In this document: one piece after another, positions 34,640 to 54,486 of the stretch
Layout: each line of letters begins with the position of its first letter
Numbering within the stretch: position 1 is the stretch's first letter
DNA from: Todiramphus chloris collaris
Taxonomy: Eukaryota > Chordata > Aves > Coraciiformes > Alcedinidae
Assembly: GCA_025345505.1 (NCBI GenBank)
Contig: JANVCC010000022.1
Location: 25,665,676-25,729,675 of the forward strand
Direction: 5' to 3'
DNA length: 64,000 bases
Translations under genes and position numbers: made by a program
Notes under the pieces: model-generated
What the model was told of the DNA's origin: nothing
Databases searched by the model: none
What the model saw: the letters and a program-made list of their open reading frames with translations, nothing else

Positions 34640-34830
34640 CCCCTGCCCCCACTTTGGGAAAGAGTTAATCAGCAGCCAGGGAGACAGGGTAATAAATGGC
34701 CAGTTATCTTGTTAATGAGCTGACATTAATTAGAGCCCAAGGTCTTGGGAGGAGCAGCTGATTTATCCAGTCACCCTGGGAGCGGGTTAGGAGTTGACTC
34801 CATAGAAAGGCCATTAAAAGGGAAGAGGTG
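34640..34830. promoter_or_regulatory. Candidate conserved element
   Basis: It contains agagttaatcagcagccagg, gggtaataaatggccagtta, cttgttaatgagctgacatt, aattagagcccaaggtcttg and gctgatttatccagtcaccc, a dense run of TAAT and GATTTA words like the neighbouring blocks. Confidence 0.4.
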
Positions 34831-37800
34831 AGGCTATGCTACTGGGGAGGGTCATCCTGCACCCGTCCATGTGATGCACCCCCACCCCCCCAGAGCTCAG
34901 CCCTGGCTTCCTTCCCTCACAGGGAGAAGCTCTGACCTTGGGACAAGACCCAGTGAAGCAAAACCAGAAGATCCTGGAGGTGACAGGAAAAAGCAGATCT
35001 GGGTGATCCCCTGATGTGCCCAGTGATGGGAGTGCTGGGGTCCTGGCTGTGCCAGGAACATGTGGTACTGGGCATAAGGAGGAAATGGAGGGATGTTGTG
35101 CATTCAGTCACTTCCCTGCTTTCGTGGACTATTCTGGGCTATGGGAGATGCTGGTTGTTTAGTTTCTTCCCCTAAAAGCCAAGGCCTGGCATGAGGACAG
35201 ATCTTAAGGATGAGCTCAGGTGCTGACAGAGTTCATTTTGGGATGAAGGACATCTCTGGATGGGTGCTGTGGACTCATGGTGTTTCAGGATCACAGGGGC
35301 TAATGGGACTGGAAATGTAGCAGTCAAACCCCGGGTCATTGCAAGAAACAATCTGAGCTGATGGTGTGTCCCTGTCTCTGCAAGCCATACATTTACAATG
35401 GGACAAGCCATCTGTCCCCAAGCCTGAGCACTCCTGTCACTTCAGTGCTGCATCCCTGGAAGCCAACAGCTAATAGAGGGGAGCCCTTGGGCATCCTGTC
35501 CCCTGCCTGTCCCCCACAACCCTATGGCCTGATCCTGCAGGATGCTGGTGCCTCAGTCCTTTGCAGTGACCATGTGCTGGGATTAGGTGTGACACTTCGG
35601 AGCTGCTCTGGCTGTTTTTGCTGGCGTTAGGCACCTCCCTGCCCTGCCAGCATTCCCATACCAGTTTGGCACCCCTCTGCTCTGGGATGGGAGCTGTTAA
35701 CATGTTTTTGTGCTCAGCCTTGCCATATCCCACCAGTGATGGGGCTGCTTATTTGAGGAATTGCTTGGCTAAATAAACAGCTGCTCAGAAATCTCTGCAG
35801 GAGGCTTGTTTAGAAGGGACTGAGCTGTGTTTGCTTTTTCTGTTAACCCCTTCACTTGGGGCAGGGAACTGGGGACTGGGTGTGGAGGGAGGCGTGAAGA
35901 CTGGGTAAGGTGGGCAGGGGGTGCTGGCTGCCCCACCAAACCTGTGCAGTGGCAGGGAGAAGGAGGCATGGGGATTTCTGCCTTCCAGGATGGATTCCTG
36001 CCTGTCAGACTGAGCAGCTGATGTGCCAGGGTGGAGAAGATTTCAGGAGCCTGTGGCTGGCCCAGAAGTCCCTGGGTTGGGCAGGAGGAAGAAGACTAGC
36101 ATGGGAGGGGATGCTGGAAAGACAGGGCATGGCAGTGACTGAGCACAGCACCCCTGGGAGCAGGCAGGGAGGTAGTTTCCAGTGACTTGCCTGTCACCTG
36201 CCATCACCAGAGCAGGGGAAGACCCCTAAAGGCAGATGAGGAGACCTGTGAGCATTTCTATGGGGCTCTGCAGATGTCTGCTTCCCTCCCAGGACAGCGG
36301 TGTGGATGCCTCTGCCAGTGTTTCTGCAGAGGGGATGCCCACCAAGCAGCCTTGGACCTCGGGGCTGGCTGTGCCAGGTCTGACAAAAACTGGGCTCAGC
36401 TCCCACCGCTGCAGGGCTGATTAAGACCCATTAGCTGGTTGGTTAACAAGCCACTCACAGGTGACTTCAACTGTTCATTTAGCCACAAATCACCACAGGG
36501 CTGGCAGTTTGTTTACCTTCCCCACCAGCCTCCTGTGGCTTCCCAGACTCCAGAGATAGCGGGTGGCCCTACTGCAAGGGGCAAAGGAAGGGGGGCATCC
36601 TGCTCGGGCAGTAGTCAGGGTTCCCATAAAGTCTGGGACACCCCGAACTGGAGTAGATCGGGGGCTCTTACACCCAGTGCTTCTCACCAGGAGCTTGGCC
36701 CTCTCTGGGTTGGAGGCTGCAGAGCACAGATGAGAGCGGGACACTTCTACAGCCCTTCTCGGGGGGGAATGTCTGGGAAAACACCTATGAGCAGGCTTAC
36801 AGCCTGTGTTTCCAGCATCAGTGAAGCTTCTGGGATGTGTTTCTCCACTAGATAGCTGGCTTGAGTCTTTTGAGTACTGCAAGATGATCTGAGGCACCAG
36901 AGCAGCAAGATCCATTGTTTCCTGAGAAGGCGGTTGCAGTGTAGCTCTCCTACAGGGAAGTTATTTCAGAAGATGGAAAGCTCTGGGGGCTGTGACCTGG
37001 GGCATAGTTAATGCTTAGCAAGTGGGTACGGCCATCCTGGGGATAGGGAGCTCTTTCAAGGCTTAAAGCTATATCCTTGGCAGAAACTAGGGTGCCTGCC
37101 ACCTCTCTGAGCCAGGCTAAGCACACCAGTTCCTTCACTGGTCTCTGTCTCAAAGGTAGCTTCTGCTGACTGAAGGCAGGAGGTGACCCAAACCCACCAG
37201 AAGTACCTGGCCCTAAATTTTGCATCTAGGAACAGCCAAAGTGGCAGTCTAGGTGGAAATCAAGACACAGCCCCAGCATGGGTCATGTCTTCATCTGACG
37301 TCTGGGATAAAGATTTGATCCTGGGAAAATTAAAGTCTGGTCCCAGTTGGTAATATTTTATCAGGGTATGGATTTTCCTCGGCATCCTTGACTTTGATCT
37401 TGGGGCAGTTGAATTTGCTGAGGGATGTTACGTTGCTTCCCAAGGTGACACTGAGGAAGTGGTGGGGCTGTAAAACTGAACTGTGCTCCCAAATACTACC
37501 TGTGACCCCCACGGCTCATTTCTGAGAACTCAAGCACTGCTGGCGACAGTTTGGGGAAGTCTATGAACTGCTGTAGTTAGAGTTGTGAGTCTCTACAGGT
37601 GCCACGTGCACCACAGCTGGGTGGTTTTGGCCATGTGAGTGTTTGCTTCTCTAGTTTTACTCCTGCTACTTGACCTCACATGAATGGGAGCTGCATGGAG
37701 ACAATCCATTTAAGGCTAGGGACACAGCAAAGAGAACTCTGGTTATCTATCTGGGCACCTTCACATCAGCAATAAAAGGCTCTGCAGGGCTTAGGTACAC

Positions 37801-38689
37801 CCACATAGATGCTGCTCTGGCTGCTGTTTTCAGGTGGCTGAAGAAAGACTGGGATCTGAAAATCCAGCTGAGGCACATTCAGAAAATTAAAAAAAAATGC
37901 CTGAGAAAATCAAAGTCCCAGGAAGCCCTGAACTGTGTGAATGCTCCTGGTGCTACCCAGTGTTGAGGAACCTCACTGCTGCCTGAGCAGCATGGACTTC
38001 CCACTGGTCTGCACTTGCTGGGCAGGAGTAGACTAAGTGGTTAAATGTGATGGCACTTTTAGAGCACAGTCAACATGAGCTGCATCAGGCAGGGAAGAAT
38101 GGAGGTGTTGATGGGGTGGGCTTTGAGCCACAAGGGATGGAGAGATGAGAGAAGCAACCTGGCTTTTTCAGGGCTTCAAGCTGGTCCATCTAGCTCTATA
38201 TGGGGCTCACGAGATCAGCCCACAGCAGCAAGGTGGTGTTTGCTGGCCTGTTTCACAGAGTTGGTCACTTTGTGAGGGCTCTGCTACTGCTGGATGAGCA
38301 GAGCAGGTCCTGGGGTAACAACACAGGGTGAGCTGTGGGGAGACTAAGAGCAATATGGTGCTGGCTGGGAACATCCCACCTCAAACTCCACCTCCTCCTG
38401 AGCTGGGGTGGTTTCCTGAGGCAGCTCTTTTCTATTGTGCCCTGCACCCCAAGGCTGTGGGAACAAGCTCTCCCTCTGGCTTATATCCTGGGGTCTGCTG
38501 TCTGTGGCTGATATTTGGGGTTGCCTTAGATCCTCTGTGGAAACCCTCCTGTGGAGGAAGGATATTGGGCAGAGGTAAGGGGCCAGGCCACAGTCACATT
38601 CACTTATTAGTCCTCAGATCTAGTTAGCAACCAGGTGAGCTGTCACCAGAGGACCTGATGGATGGGGAGGAGAGTTCCCTCCTTCCTGA

Positions 38690-38790
38690 GGCGGGAAATG
38701 AAGCTAATCAGACCTTGGACACCTTAATCCAGCTCTGATCTGATTAATGATCCTGAAGACTGTGAACTCATCAGCACCCTGGCATCTATC
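38690..38790. promoter_or_regulatory. Short TAATC/GATTAA cluster
   Basis: Within 100 nt there are gaagctaatcagacc, acaccttaatccagctctg and tctgattaatgatcctgaag. TAATCC and GATTAA words suggest OTX/PITX- or PBX-type homeodomain binding. Function is unproven. Confidence 0.33.
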
Positions 38791-41490
38791 ACTGCCTGCA
38801 TCCCGCCCCTTCTGCTGGCCACCACACAGCATGGTTCTCCTGTGCGTGGCCCTGGGCAATGTCTCTCTGTCCTGCATGGTGTGGGCTGTTTAGCAGCTGC
38901 TCCAGCCCTGGACGACCCTCTTGCAGGATTCCAGTGTTCGAGTTTGACTCAACTGGAGGAGGGAACTCCTTCCATGATTTTCCTAGATTTCTTTATTGGG
39001 ATGTTTCCACACAGGTTTTATGACTGGTGTCTGCAAAGATTTCTCGCTTGTGCAATTCAAAAGCTGCAGCTTGGCTGTTTGTACCTCATCACCCTGGGAT
39101 CAGTGAACTGGGCACCAGCCTGGACTGCTGGTCCTTGGAGGAGTTGCTCGTCTTTGGAGAGCCTCCTTGGGTAGTGCTGAGGACTTCCATGAGGACAATA
39201 AAGCTCTGACCTGGTGCTGTGACCCAGACCCAAACCTCACTCAAGCATGGTGGCCACTGTGACAGTGACTTCTCTGTTGTGCCCAGTGCAGCAGCCTCAA
39301 CCTCTGCACTGGGTCTCAAAGCATGTTCCCTGTGCAAGGCTAACAAGCCATTGAAGTCCTTGGAGCCAGTCCTGGGGACTCAGATAAGGAAGTGGTGGCT
39401 CCTCCCTCACCGCTGTCACCATTGCAGGCCACTGACTTCCATCTGAAGAGCTGTCCTACCTCTGATGTGCCCTCTGTTCCCTGGATACTTGCTGCAGGTC
39501 TCCTCTGTGCTTGGGAGCCAGGCTGCTCTGTTATGTCTTAAATCTTGTCCTGCCCCTGCCTGCTGCTTGGGAGGGTTAGTTACTCACATGGGGGAGAGGG
39601 AAAGGGCTTGGGGTCTTGTTGCTTGGTAGGGACATTGGCTTCTAATAAAGCAGAGAGGGATGGATTGCAGGGGAGGAATGAGAGCTTTACAGCCTCCTTG
39701 ATGGTGGAGAGAGGGTACAACAGCAGGCACAGGGGTGCTGGAGGTGGAAAGAGACGTTGTTCCACCTTTGGTACCCTCTGTCCAAGCAATGTGGGTTATG
39801 GTGGGATGACACCCACCTCAAATCCCATTCTGAGCAAATCCAACTCTGGGCTGTCCATGAGGCTGATTACTGCTCTCTTCCCTCCCAGAGAGGCAGCTGG
39901 AAACGAGCTATTGTGCATCTGTTCCCACACAAGGATTTGGGGGTCACCCAGTGAAGCTCACGGTGCTGGGTTAAGGCAACAGAAGGAGGAAGTCTTCACA
40001 CATATGGGACCTTTGGAGCTCCCTTCAGTGGGGTGAGATGTGTGCAGGGTGCTGATCAGGCTCCAGAACAGACTGGATGGGCATGGGGAAGAGAAGCCCC
40101 TGGGGTTACTGAGAGGAGAAAGCACACAAAGATGAGGAAACCCCCATGTGCACTTGCCTTTCTTTTCTCTGGACATCTGCCTGTAGCTTCTGCAGGACAC
40201 AGGATACAGGGGGAGTGGACCCACCTCTCTCTCAGAGAATACAGCAGTCCTGGAAATGCTGAAGGGGGAAGAAATACAGGGATGGGATCTCCCTTTAGCT
40301 ATTATAATATTTAGGCAAGGCAATAGCATCTGCCTTGCTTGCCTTCCAAAGAGCAGAACCCATCATTAGACACCAACAAGCAGAGGCTTGTCTCACTGTG
40401 TCAGCACGACACAAAAATCTGGGACCCAGAGACAGACTCCTGATGCCAGAGGTCACAGATACACTGGTACACACTTTGTCTTTCCCTGAAGGCTAGTGCG
40501 AGGGGGTCTAGGCCAGCTCTGCTTCTGTTCACTGACATCTCTCAGACCAGCCAAGGCTTTTCTCTCTGCCCTTCTGCCACTCTCCAAGTTGTGTCTTGTC
40601 TGGGAAAGATAAGACCAGGCAAATTAGTAACAATCTCTCTGTAGGCACCTGGTCTGTTGGCATCTTGAACAGACCTAGATGACAGAGGGTAGCGGCCCCT
40701 ATGTGTGTCCAGCTCATGTCCACTGATCTTGGCTCAGAATAGCGTGATGGGAAAAGGCACAGATGTGCAGTGCCAGTGACCCCCTGGTGAATGAGGTGCC
40801 AGCGAGTGAGCAAGAGCCAGTCTTGCACTCCCAGGCAGGCACTCTGCCTCCCAAGTGCCTGGGGGCTCTGTAGAGCCAGGACAGCACTGGAGCCCAGCAG
40901 GGCTTTGCCTACGTGTGCCGAAGTCCATCTAGTTTCTCCAGATCTCCTCCGGCTGCTGCTATCACAGACCTGCTGCCTCACTGAGGGGCTCTGCAGAAAG
41001 CACACCTGGCTCTGGGCAGCGGGTCCTGCAGGCTGGGGGAACCCCCTGGGTATGGACCAGGGCTGGGCTGGATTGTGAGGCTGGAGAAGGGACAGAGCGG
41101 TCCAGGCCAGGCCTCGCAGTGTCCCCGCTGCTGTGTCCGGGGCATGAGGAAACCGGAGGAGGGAGCCCGGCGGGGAGCCCAGCCGGGACCCACGGGAGGC
41201 AGGCAGGGCCGGCGGGGCGGGGGGCCGGCGCGGAGCCAATGGGGAGCTGGGGCAGGTGGAGGGGGGGTTAAAACACCCCCCCGGTGCCGGCGGGCGAGCG
41301 AGTGCCCGGGAGGAGGAGCGGAGAGGAGGGCTGCCCCTGAGGGCAGCCCCGCGGAGCGCGGTGCGGCGGGGCCCCGCGGGTGCATGCCCGCCGGTGCCGG
41401 GGCTGGCCCGGGGTTGCCCGGCCGGGCTGTGCCCTGGCAGGGGAGCGGCGGGGTGCCGGGGGGCCCGGCTGCTCGGCACGGGGCCGGGCC

Positions 41491-50389
<8,899 letters not shown>

Positions 50390-50588
50390 AGGGTGGACAG
50401 AGCCAGCTGGGGAGAGGGGCTGGGCTGCGGTGTTGGGGTTCTCTTTGCTGGCAGACACGGACTGTGCCCAGATGGATTAGGGGGGGCTGCAGGGCACCTG
50501 CCCCCCTTTAACTTATGTGTGTTTGGATCCTATTTAATTCGTAATTATTCCTCTGTGTGTATCTGGGGGAGTCCCCACATCCCTCCCC

Positions 50589-50594
50589 TATAAA
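50589..50594 (+). terminator. MNX2: Possible MNX2 poly(A) signal (TATAAA)
   Basis: There is no AATAAA close after the stop. The variant TATAAA about 200 nt downstream follows AT-rich UTR-like sequence (cctatttaattcgtaattat). The call is tentative. Confidence 0.35.
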
Positions 50595-51920
50595 GCTGTT
50601 ATCCAGATGCCTGTGCTCTTCCTTAGGGGACAGGAGGCTCTGCTCCACTCCTGCCACCAAGCCACCCTGCCAGGGTCTCTGGGGAACTGGGTGGGGACAG
50701 CAGACTTGCACAGCTGGCAGCCCACTAGCACAGCTGGAGGGGAGAGACCCTGGACCCTCCTTTGACTGTGCACTGCCCCTTCCCTGAAGATATGACAATG
50801 CCTAGAGCAGCACATCCTTGCCTGGTGCAGATGCCCTTCCCCTTGGCAGCATGAAGGGCTGGGAAGGAGGATGCCCAGGCTGAATGCCAGCCTGCCTTGC
50901 CTCCTCCTGCATCTGCAGCATCCCTAGTGGGGACTGCGCTTTGCAGGGCAAAACTAATCTGTCCTGCAGAGCAGAGCTGGTTAATTGGCTAGCGCAGCAG
51001 TGCTGTTTTCCATGCTGCAATTAGCCTGGTTGCATTGGTGTGGTGTTGCCTTGAAATCGGGTGGGGATGGAGTGCACCTGACTTTTGGGAGATGCTCAGG
51101 CTGTTTATGAGGGATCAATGCTGTGCTACGTCCCCCTTTTCCCATGGCAATGTTTGAGTCACTCTCAGTCCTTTTCTGGCCTCATTTAACGACCCTCTTG
51201 GGACCCTGCTTGCGCTGACTGCGCTCAAATCAACCCCTGATAGCAGGATGACAATGGACAGCCTCTGCCTCTTCCCTAGAAGCACTAGGGTTAAGCTCTG
51301 TCCCCCTGTAGTGATCAGGCTGCCCTCATCTTCAGGATGCTGGAGGGTCCTGGCAGACAGTGGAGACCTCCTATGCCTCCTGCACAATTTCTGTCCCTCC
51401 CCTTGGGGATGCTGAGATGGCCGTGCAGGCAGAGGGACCAGCCGTGCAATGTTCAGCCTCCCCAGCCCGAGGGGATAGCCCTGCTTCCACACCCCAGTGC
51501 ACTCAGGGCTGCTGGAGTAGGACAGGCTGGGCTGGCACTTTCACCTTCCCAGTCAACCTGTGGTGTTTTCTTTCTGCCGCACGACCTTCCGTTCCCTCCT
51601 CTCTTCTCCTTGTCCCTGACTGGGGGTGGGAGGGCTGCTGGGACAGGGAGGGCTGCCTGCCCCCCGGACCTGCTTTGGGGATGGGAGCCGCCGAGGGGCA
51701 GCAGGCACCAGGGAGCCCCTGCTCGCCTCGGGCAGCCGGTCAGCGCGGGGTGCGACAGGTAAGGGCTGATGCGGGGCTGTCACCTCGCAGGGCCGGGTAA
51801 CACTTGGTGGTGGCTGATGCTGCCATGGGACTGGGGGGCAGCATCCTGGGCAGGGGGACAGATGCGATTCTTTTGGGACAGAGAGATGGACAGGGGAAGC
51901 AGATGATGGGAGGAACACAA

Positions 51921-51938
51921 GGATGGACGGACGGACGG
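51921..51938 (+). repeat. (GGAC/GGAT)n short tandem
   Basis: ggatggacggacggacgg, four to five units. Confidence 0.85.
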
Positions 51939-52689
51939 TTGAACAACGGCCCTACGTGTGGTGACAGTGACCCGCAGTGGTGGTTGTCAGCTCAGCAGCT
52001 TACCTTGGGTGTGTGGTGTCCTCGGTGCCCAGGTTCCCTGTTCCCAGAAAGCTCAGCCCAGGGCACGACAGTGCCCTGCTGCCCACTGACCCCTGACACT
52101 GCCTAGGGTGATCTGTGTCCCTAGGGATGGTGCAGGGGCAGCCCTTGCTCCAAGGGGGAAGATGTGAGTCAGGGCAAGGGCTGGGTGCCAGGAGGCTGCA
52201 ATGGTTGATGTAACATGGATCAGGAGAGGAAAAAATGTGTGCGTGTGGGGGGGGCGTTGGGGAATGACAGGGAAGTAAAGAAGGGGGGAGGGTGAAGTAG
52301 GAAAGGATGGTACCCTGTTCTTTAACATTGCCCTGAAGGGACAGTGGGACAGGAGACACCTATCACCCCAGGGAGCTGTCCCCCTTCCCCAGCAGGCACA
52401 CAGGACTAGGCACTGAGATGCTGGTAGATGCCAGGCCATGCCTGCAGGAACCTCGGGGTCAAAGACATCTACTGTGACCTGGTCGTCTGGTAGTGGGAGA
52501 GCACAGAGGCAACCACAGCTTGGAGCTGGGCACGCCAGGGCAGGGGTGAGGTGATGGGGATAAGGATGGCAGGAGCAGAGATGAAAAGGAGAGAAGCAAC
52601 AAACAAGAGATTGCCAAGAAGGAGGGGGAGAGTTGAAGGGATGTCACAGACTTCAAACGTTCACCTTGATGCACAGTGACAGGTTTAAT

Positions 52690-52950
52690 TTCCAGAGTAC
52701 AACCATTAAAGTGATGGATGGAAGGCGTTCATCTCTTGCCTGGCACACACGGGCCCGCCACAGCTGCAAGAGGGTTTGTTTTGTTGCTGTTATTTATGAG
52801 GTTGCTTCCACAGGAGCCAGGCACTTGTCCAGTGCTGGGGGGACAGAGGAGGGGACACGATTGATAACGGAGGAGTTGGGGTGCTGATTTATGGCTGTTT
52901 AGCTGGATGACTCATGTTGTAAACATCGACAAGTGACATTAAAGCCGCAT
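52690..52950. promoter_or_regulatory. Candidate element with AP-1 and forkhead sites
   Basis: It contains ttgctgttatttatgaggtt, an AP-1 site TGACTCA (52908-52914) and a forkhead site GTAAACA (52919-52925) only 4 nt apart, then gacattaaagccgc. It lies about 0.8 kb before the CFAP65 CpG island, so either neighbour could be the target. Confidence 0.38.
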
Positions 52951-53675
52951 CTCCTTCCTGCCTCTGCCCTGGCACCCACCTGCATTGCGAGATATGGCCA
53001 GACCTGCTCTCCACCACACTGCTACTTGTGGACACAGGTGGGTCTGTCTGACCCTTTCCAATGGGGCTATGAGAGTCCCCCTCTCCCCAAGGGATATCCA
53101 GGGCTCTGGGAAGATGCAGAAATGAGCCATGGCGATGATAGTGGTGCCCCATGGGCATGAAACCCAGAATGGACTTGTGCAGCCAGGGCTCCCTGGCCTG
53201 TGTCCCTCTGCCCTTTTCTGGTCTTGGCCCCATAACTTCTTCTGGCAATGGTCACAACCTGCTATTTACGTCCCCGATGTTCCAAGGAGATTGGGATGAC
53301 CTGGCCCTATTACGGTGCCACCCCTTCCTTATTGCAGCACTCTTCGGCCTGCTGCACCCCATGCCCCCTCACCGCCCCAGCCTCCTCACCCACCTCTCAG
53401 CCCTGCAGCCTCGGCACCCCTCCGCCCACCTTCCTCACCGCGCCCAGTTCAGCTCTGCTCCTCTGTCCCTCCCCGGCACCCACCTGCATCACCCCTCTCC
53501 CCTGAGCTCTCCTGCACCCTCTGAGCTGCTGGGGCTGCCGCTCGCCCCTCTCCATCTCCAAGCCCCTGAACTCCCCGCTCTGCCCCCGCTCCCTGCCCGC
53601 CCCTGCGCTGCCGCCCCCCGCCCCCTTCGCCCCCCGCCCCCCGCCCCAAGCCCGCCCCGCTCCGCGCGCCCCTCT

Positions 53676-53691
53676 GCTGCCCCCTGGCGGC
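53676..53691 (-). promoter_or_regulatory. CTCF motif
   Basis: Read on the minus strand, GCCGCCAGGGGGCAGC matches the vertebrate CTCF core at every informative position but one A/G. It lies in the CpG island between MNX2 and CFAP65. Confidence 0.6.
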
Positions 53692-53725
53692 CCCGCGCGC
53701 TGATTGACCCGAGGCGGCCGCCGTC

Positions 53726-53740
53726 GTTGCTCCGGGAGAC
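53726..53740 (+). promoter_or_regulatory. CFAP65: RFX X-box 1
   Basis: GTTGCT-CCG-GGAGAC fits the X-box consensus RYYNYY(N1-3)RRNRAC. RFX factors drive ciliary genes through such sites. Confidence 0.5.
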
Positions 53741-53759
53741 GCGGCCGCCACCGCGTCCG

Positions 53760-53773
53760 GTCTCCATAGCAAC
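53760..53773 (+). promoter_or_regulatory. CFAP65: RFX X-box 2
   Basis: GTCTCC-AT-AGCAAC fits the X-box consensus with the near-palindromic form and 2 nt spacer typical of strong ciliary-gene X-boxes. It lies 20 nt after the first. Confidence 0.65.
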
Positions 53774-54411
53774 GGGGGACGAGGCCTCGTGGCGCTGAGC
53801 GGCCGGGCCGGGGCCGGCCGGGAGCCGAGGTGGCCCGGGCCGTGCTACAGGGAGCCGGGAAGCGCTTGAGGGAGCTGGGCTGGCCGTGCGGGCCCCGGGG
53901 GAGGCGGTAGCACGGGGCCCGGGCTCGGCTCCGGGGACCAGGCGGTGTTGTTGGGAACCGGGCCGTGCCCCAGGGAGCTGGGCAGGCTCTCGCTGTAGGG
54001 CACAGGGCCGTGTCACCGTCTGTATAGGCGTTAGTGGGCCAGGCAAGGCCCTAGGGCAGGGCTGTGCTTCCCTGGGCTCTGGGGGCTACAGTGGGCTGTG
54101 CTATAAGGGCCCAAGGAGAGCTCTGCCGCAGTGGGCTGAGCTGTGAGTGAGCTGGGAGTCATGGTCTGTGCTGTGGACGCTGCTGAGCACACGGCTGTGG
54201 CAGCCTGGGGCCAGCATGGTCTGTGGAGAGGGTTGGACTCAGCTGATGAGATGGGGACACTACTGGGAATAGGGAGGCCCCCGCAGAGACGTGTGCCACC
54301 CTGAGCCCAAAGAAGGGTTGTTTGGTCTCTGGGAGCGCCCCAGTCTCGTCAGAAAAGACGGTCTGGGTGCAGGAGCAGTGTGTGTGAGGACTTTTTCCTC
54401 TTGTTTTTCAG

Positions 54412-54486
54412 ATGCTTGCTCAGGTGCACAGTGAGCCCCAAAACTCCGACTCTTTTCGGAAGCTGTCCTGTGGCTGCATCAGGAAG
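54412..54486 (+). CDS. CFAP65: CFAP65 coding exon 1
   Basis: 25 codons beginning [15 protein letters not shown] and ending IRK before gtgagt. It is not conserved enough to align with human; assigned because it has good splice sites and phase 0 into the next exon. Confidence 0.65.

Larger units (their letters stand above)
28980..41200. other. IHH-MNX2 intergenic regulatory region
   Basis: No supported gene lies in these 12 kb; the open frames are short and without recognisable domains. GC-rich unremarkable sequence alternates with discrete AT-rich blocks rich in TAAT-type homeodomain words (about 29690-29870, 32505-32830, 33990-34200, 34640-34830, 36415-36510, 38690-38790). There is a perfect 49 bp direct repeat (29064-29112 and 32049-32097) and a GGGAT pentamer repeat. 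It probably serves IHH, MNX2 or both. Confidence 0.65.
50600..53450. other. MNX2-CFAP65 intergenic spacer
   Basis: No supported gene. It contains a short GGAC/GGAT tandem (51921-51938) and one candidate regulatory block (52690-52950). The remainder is moderately GC-rich with no recognised feature. Confidence 0.65.
53450..54010 (+). promoter_or_regulatory. CFAP65: CFAP65 CpG island promoter
   Basis: CpG- and C-rich sequence carries a CTCF motif and two RFX X-boxes, and lies about 0.6 kb before the first CFAP65 coding exon. A non-coding first exon probably begins around 53800; its donor could not be fixed. Confidence 0.55.

Noticed and set aside
37670-37966. 98-codon frame with a Lys-rich end
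   Set aside because: No homolog recognised and no gene context; treated as chance.
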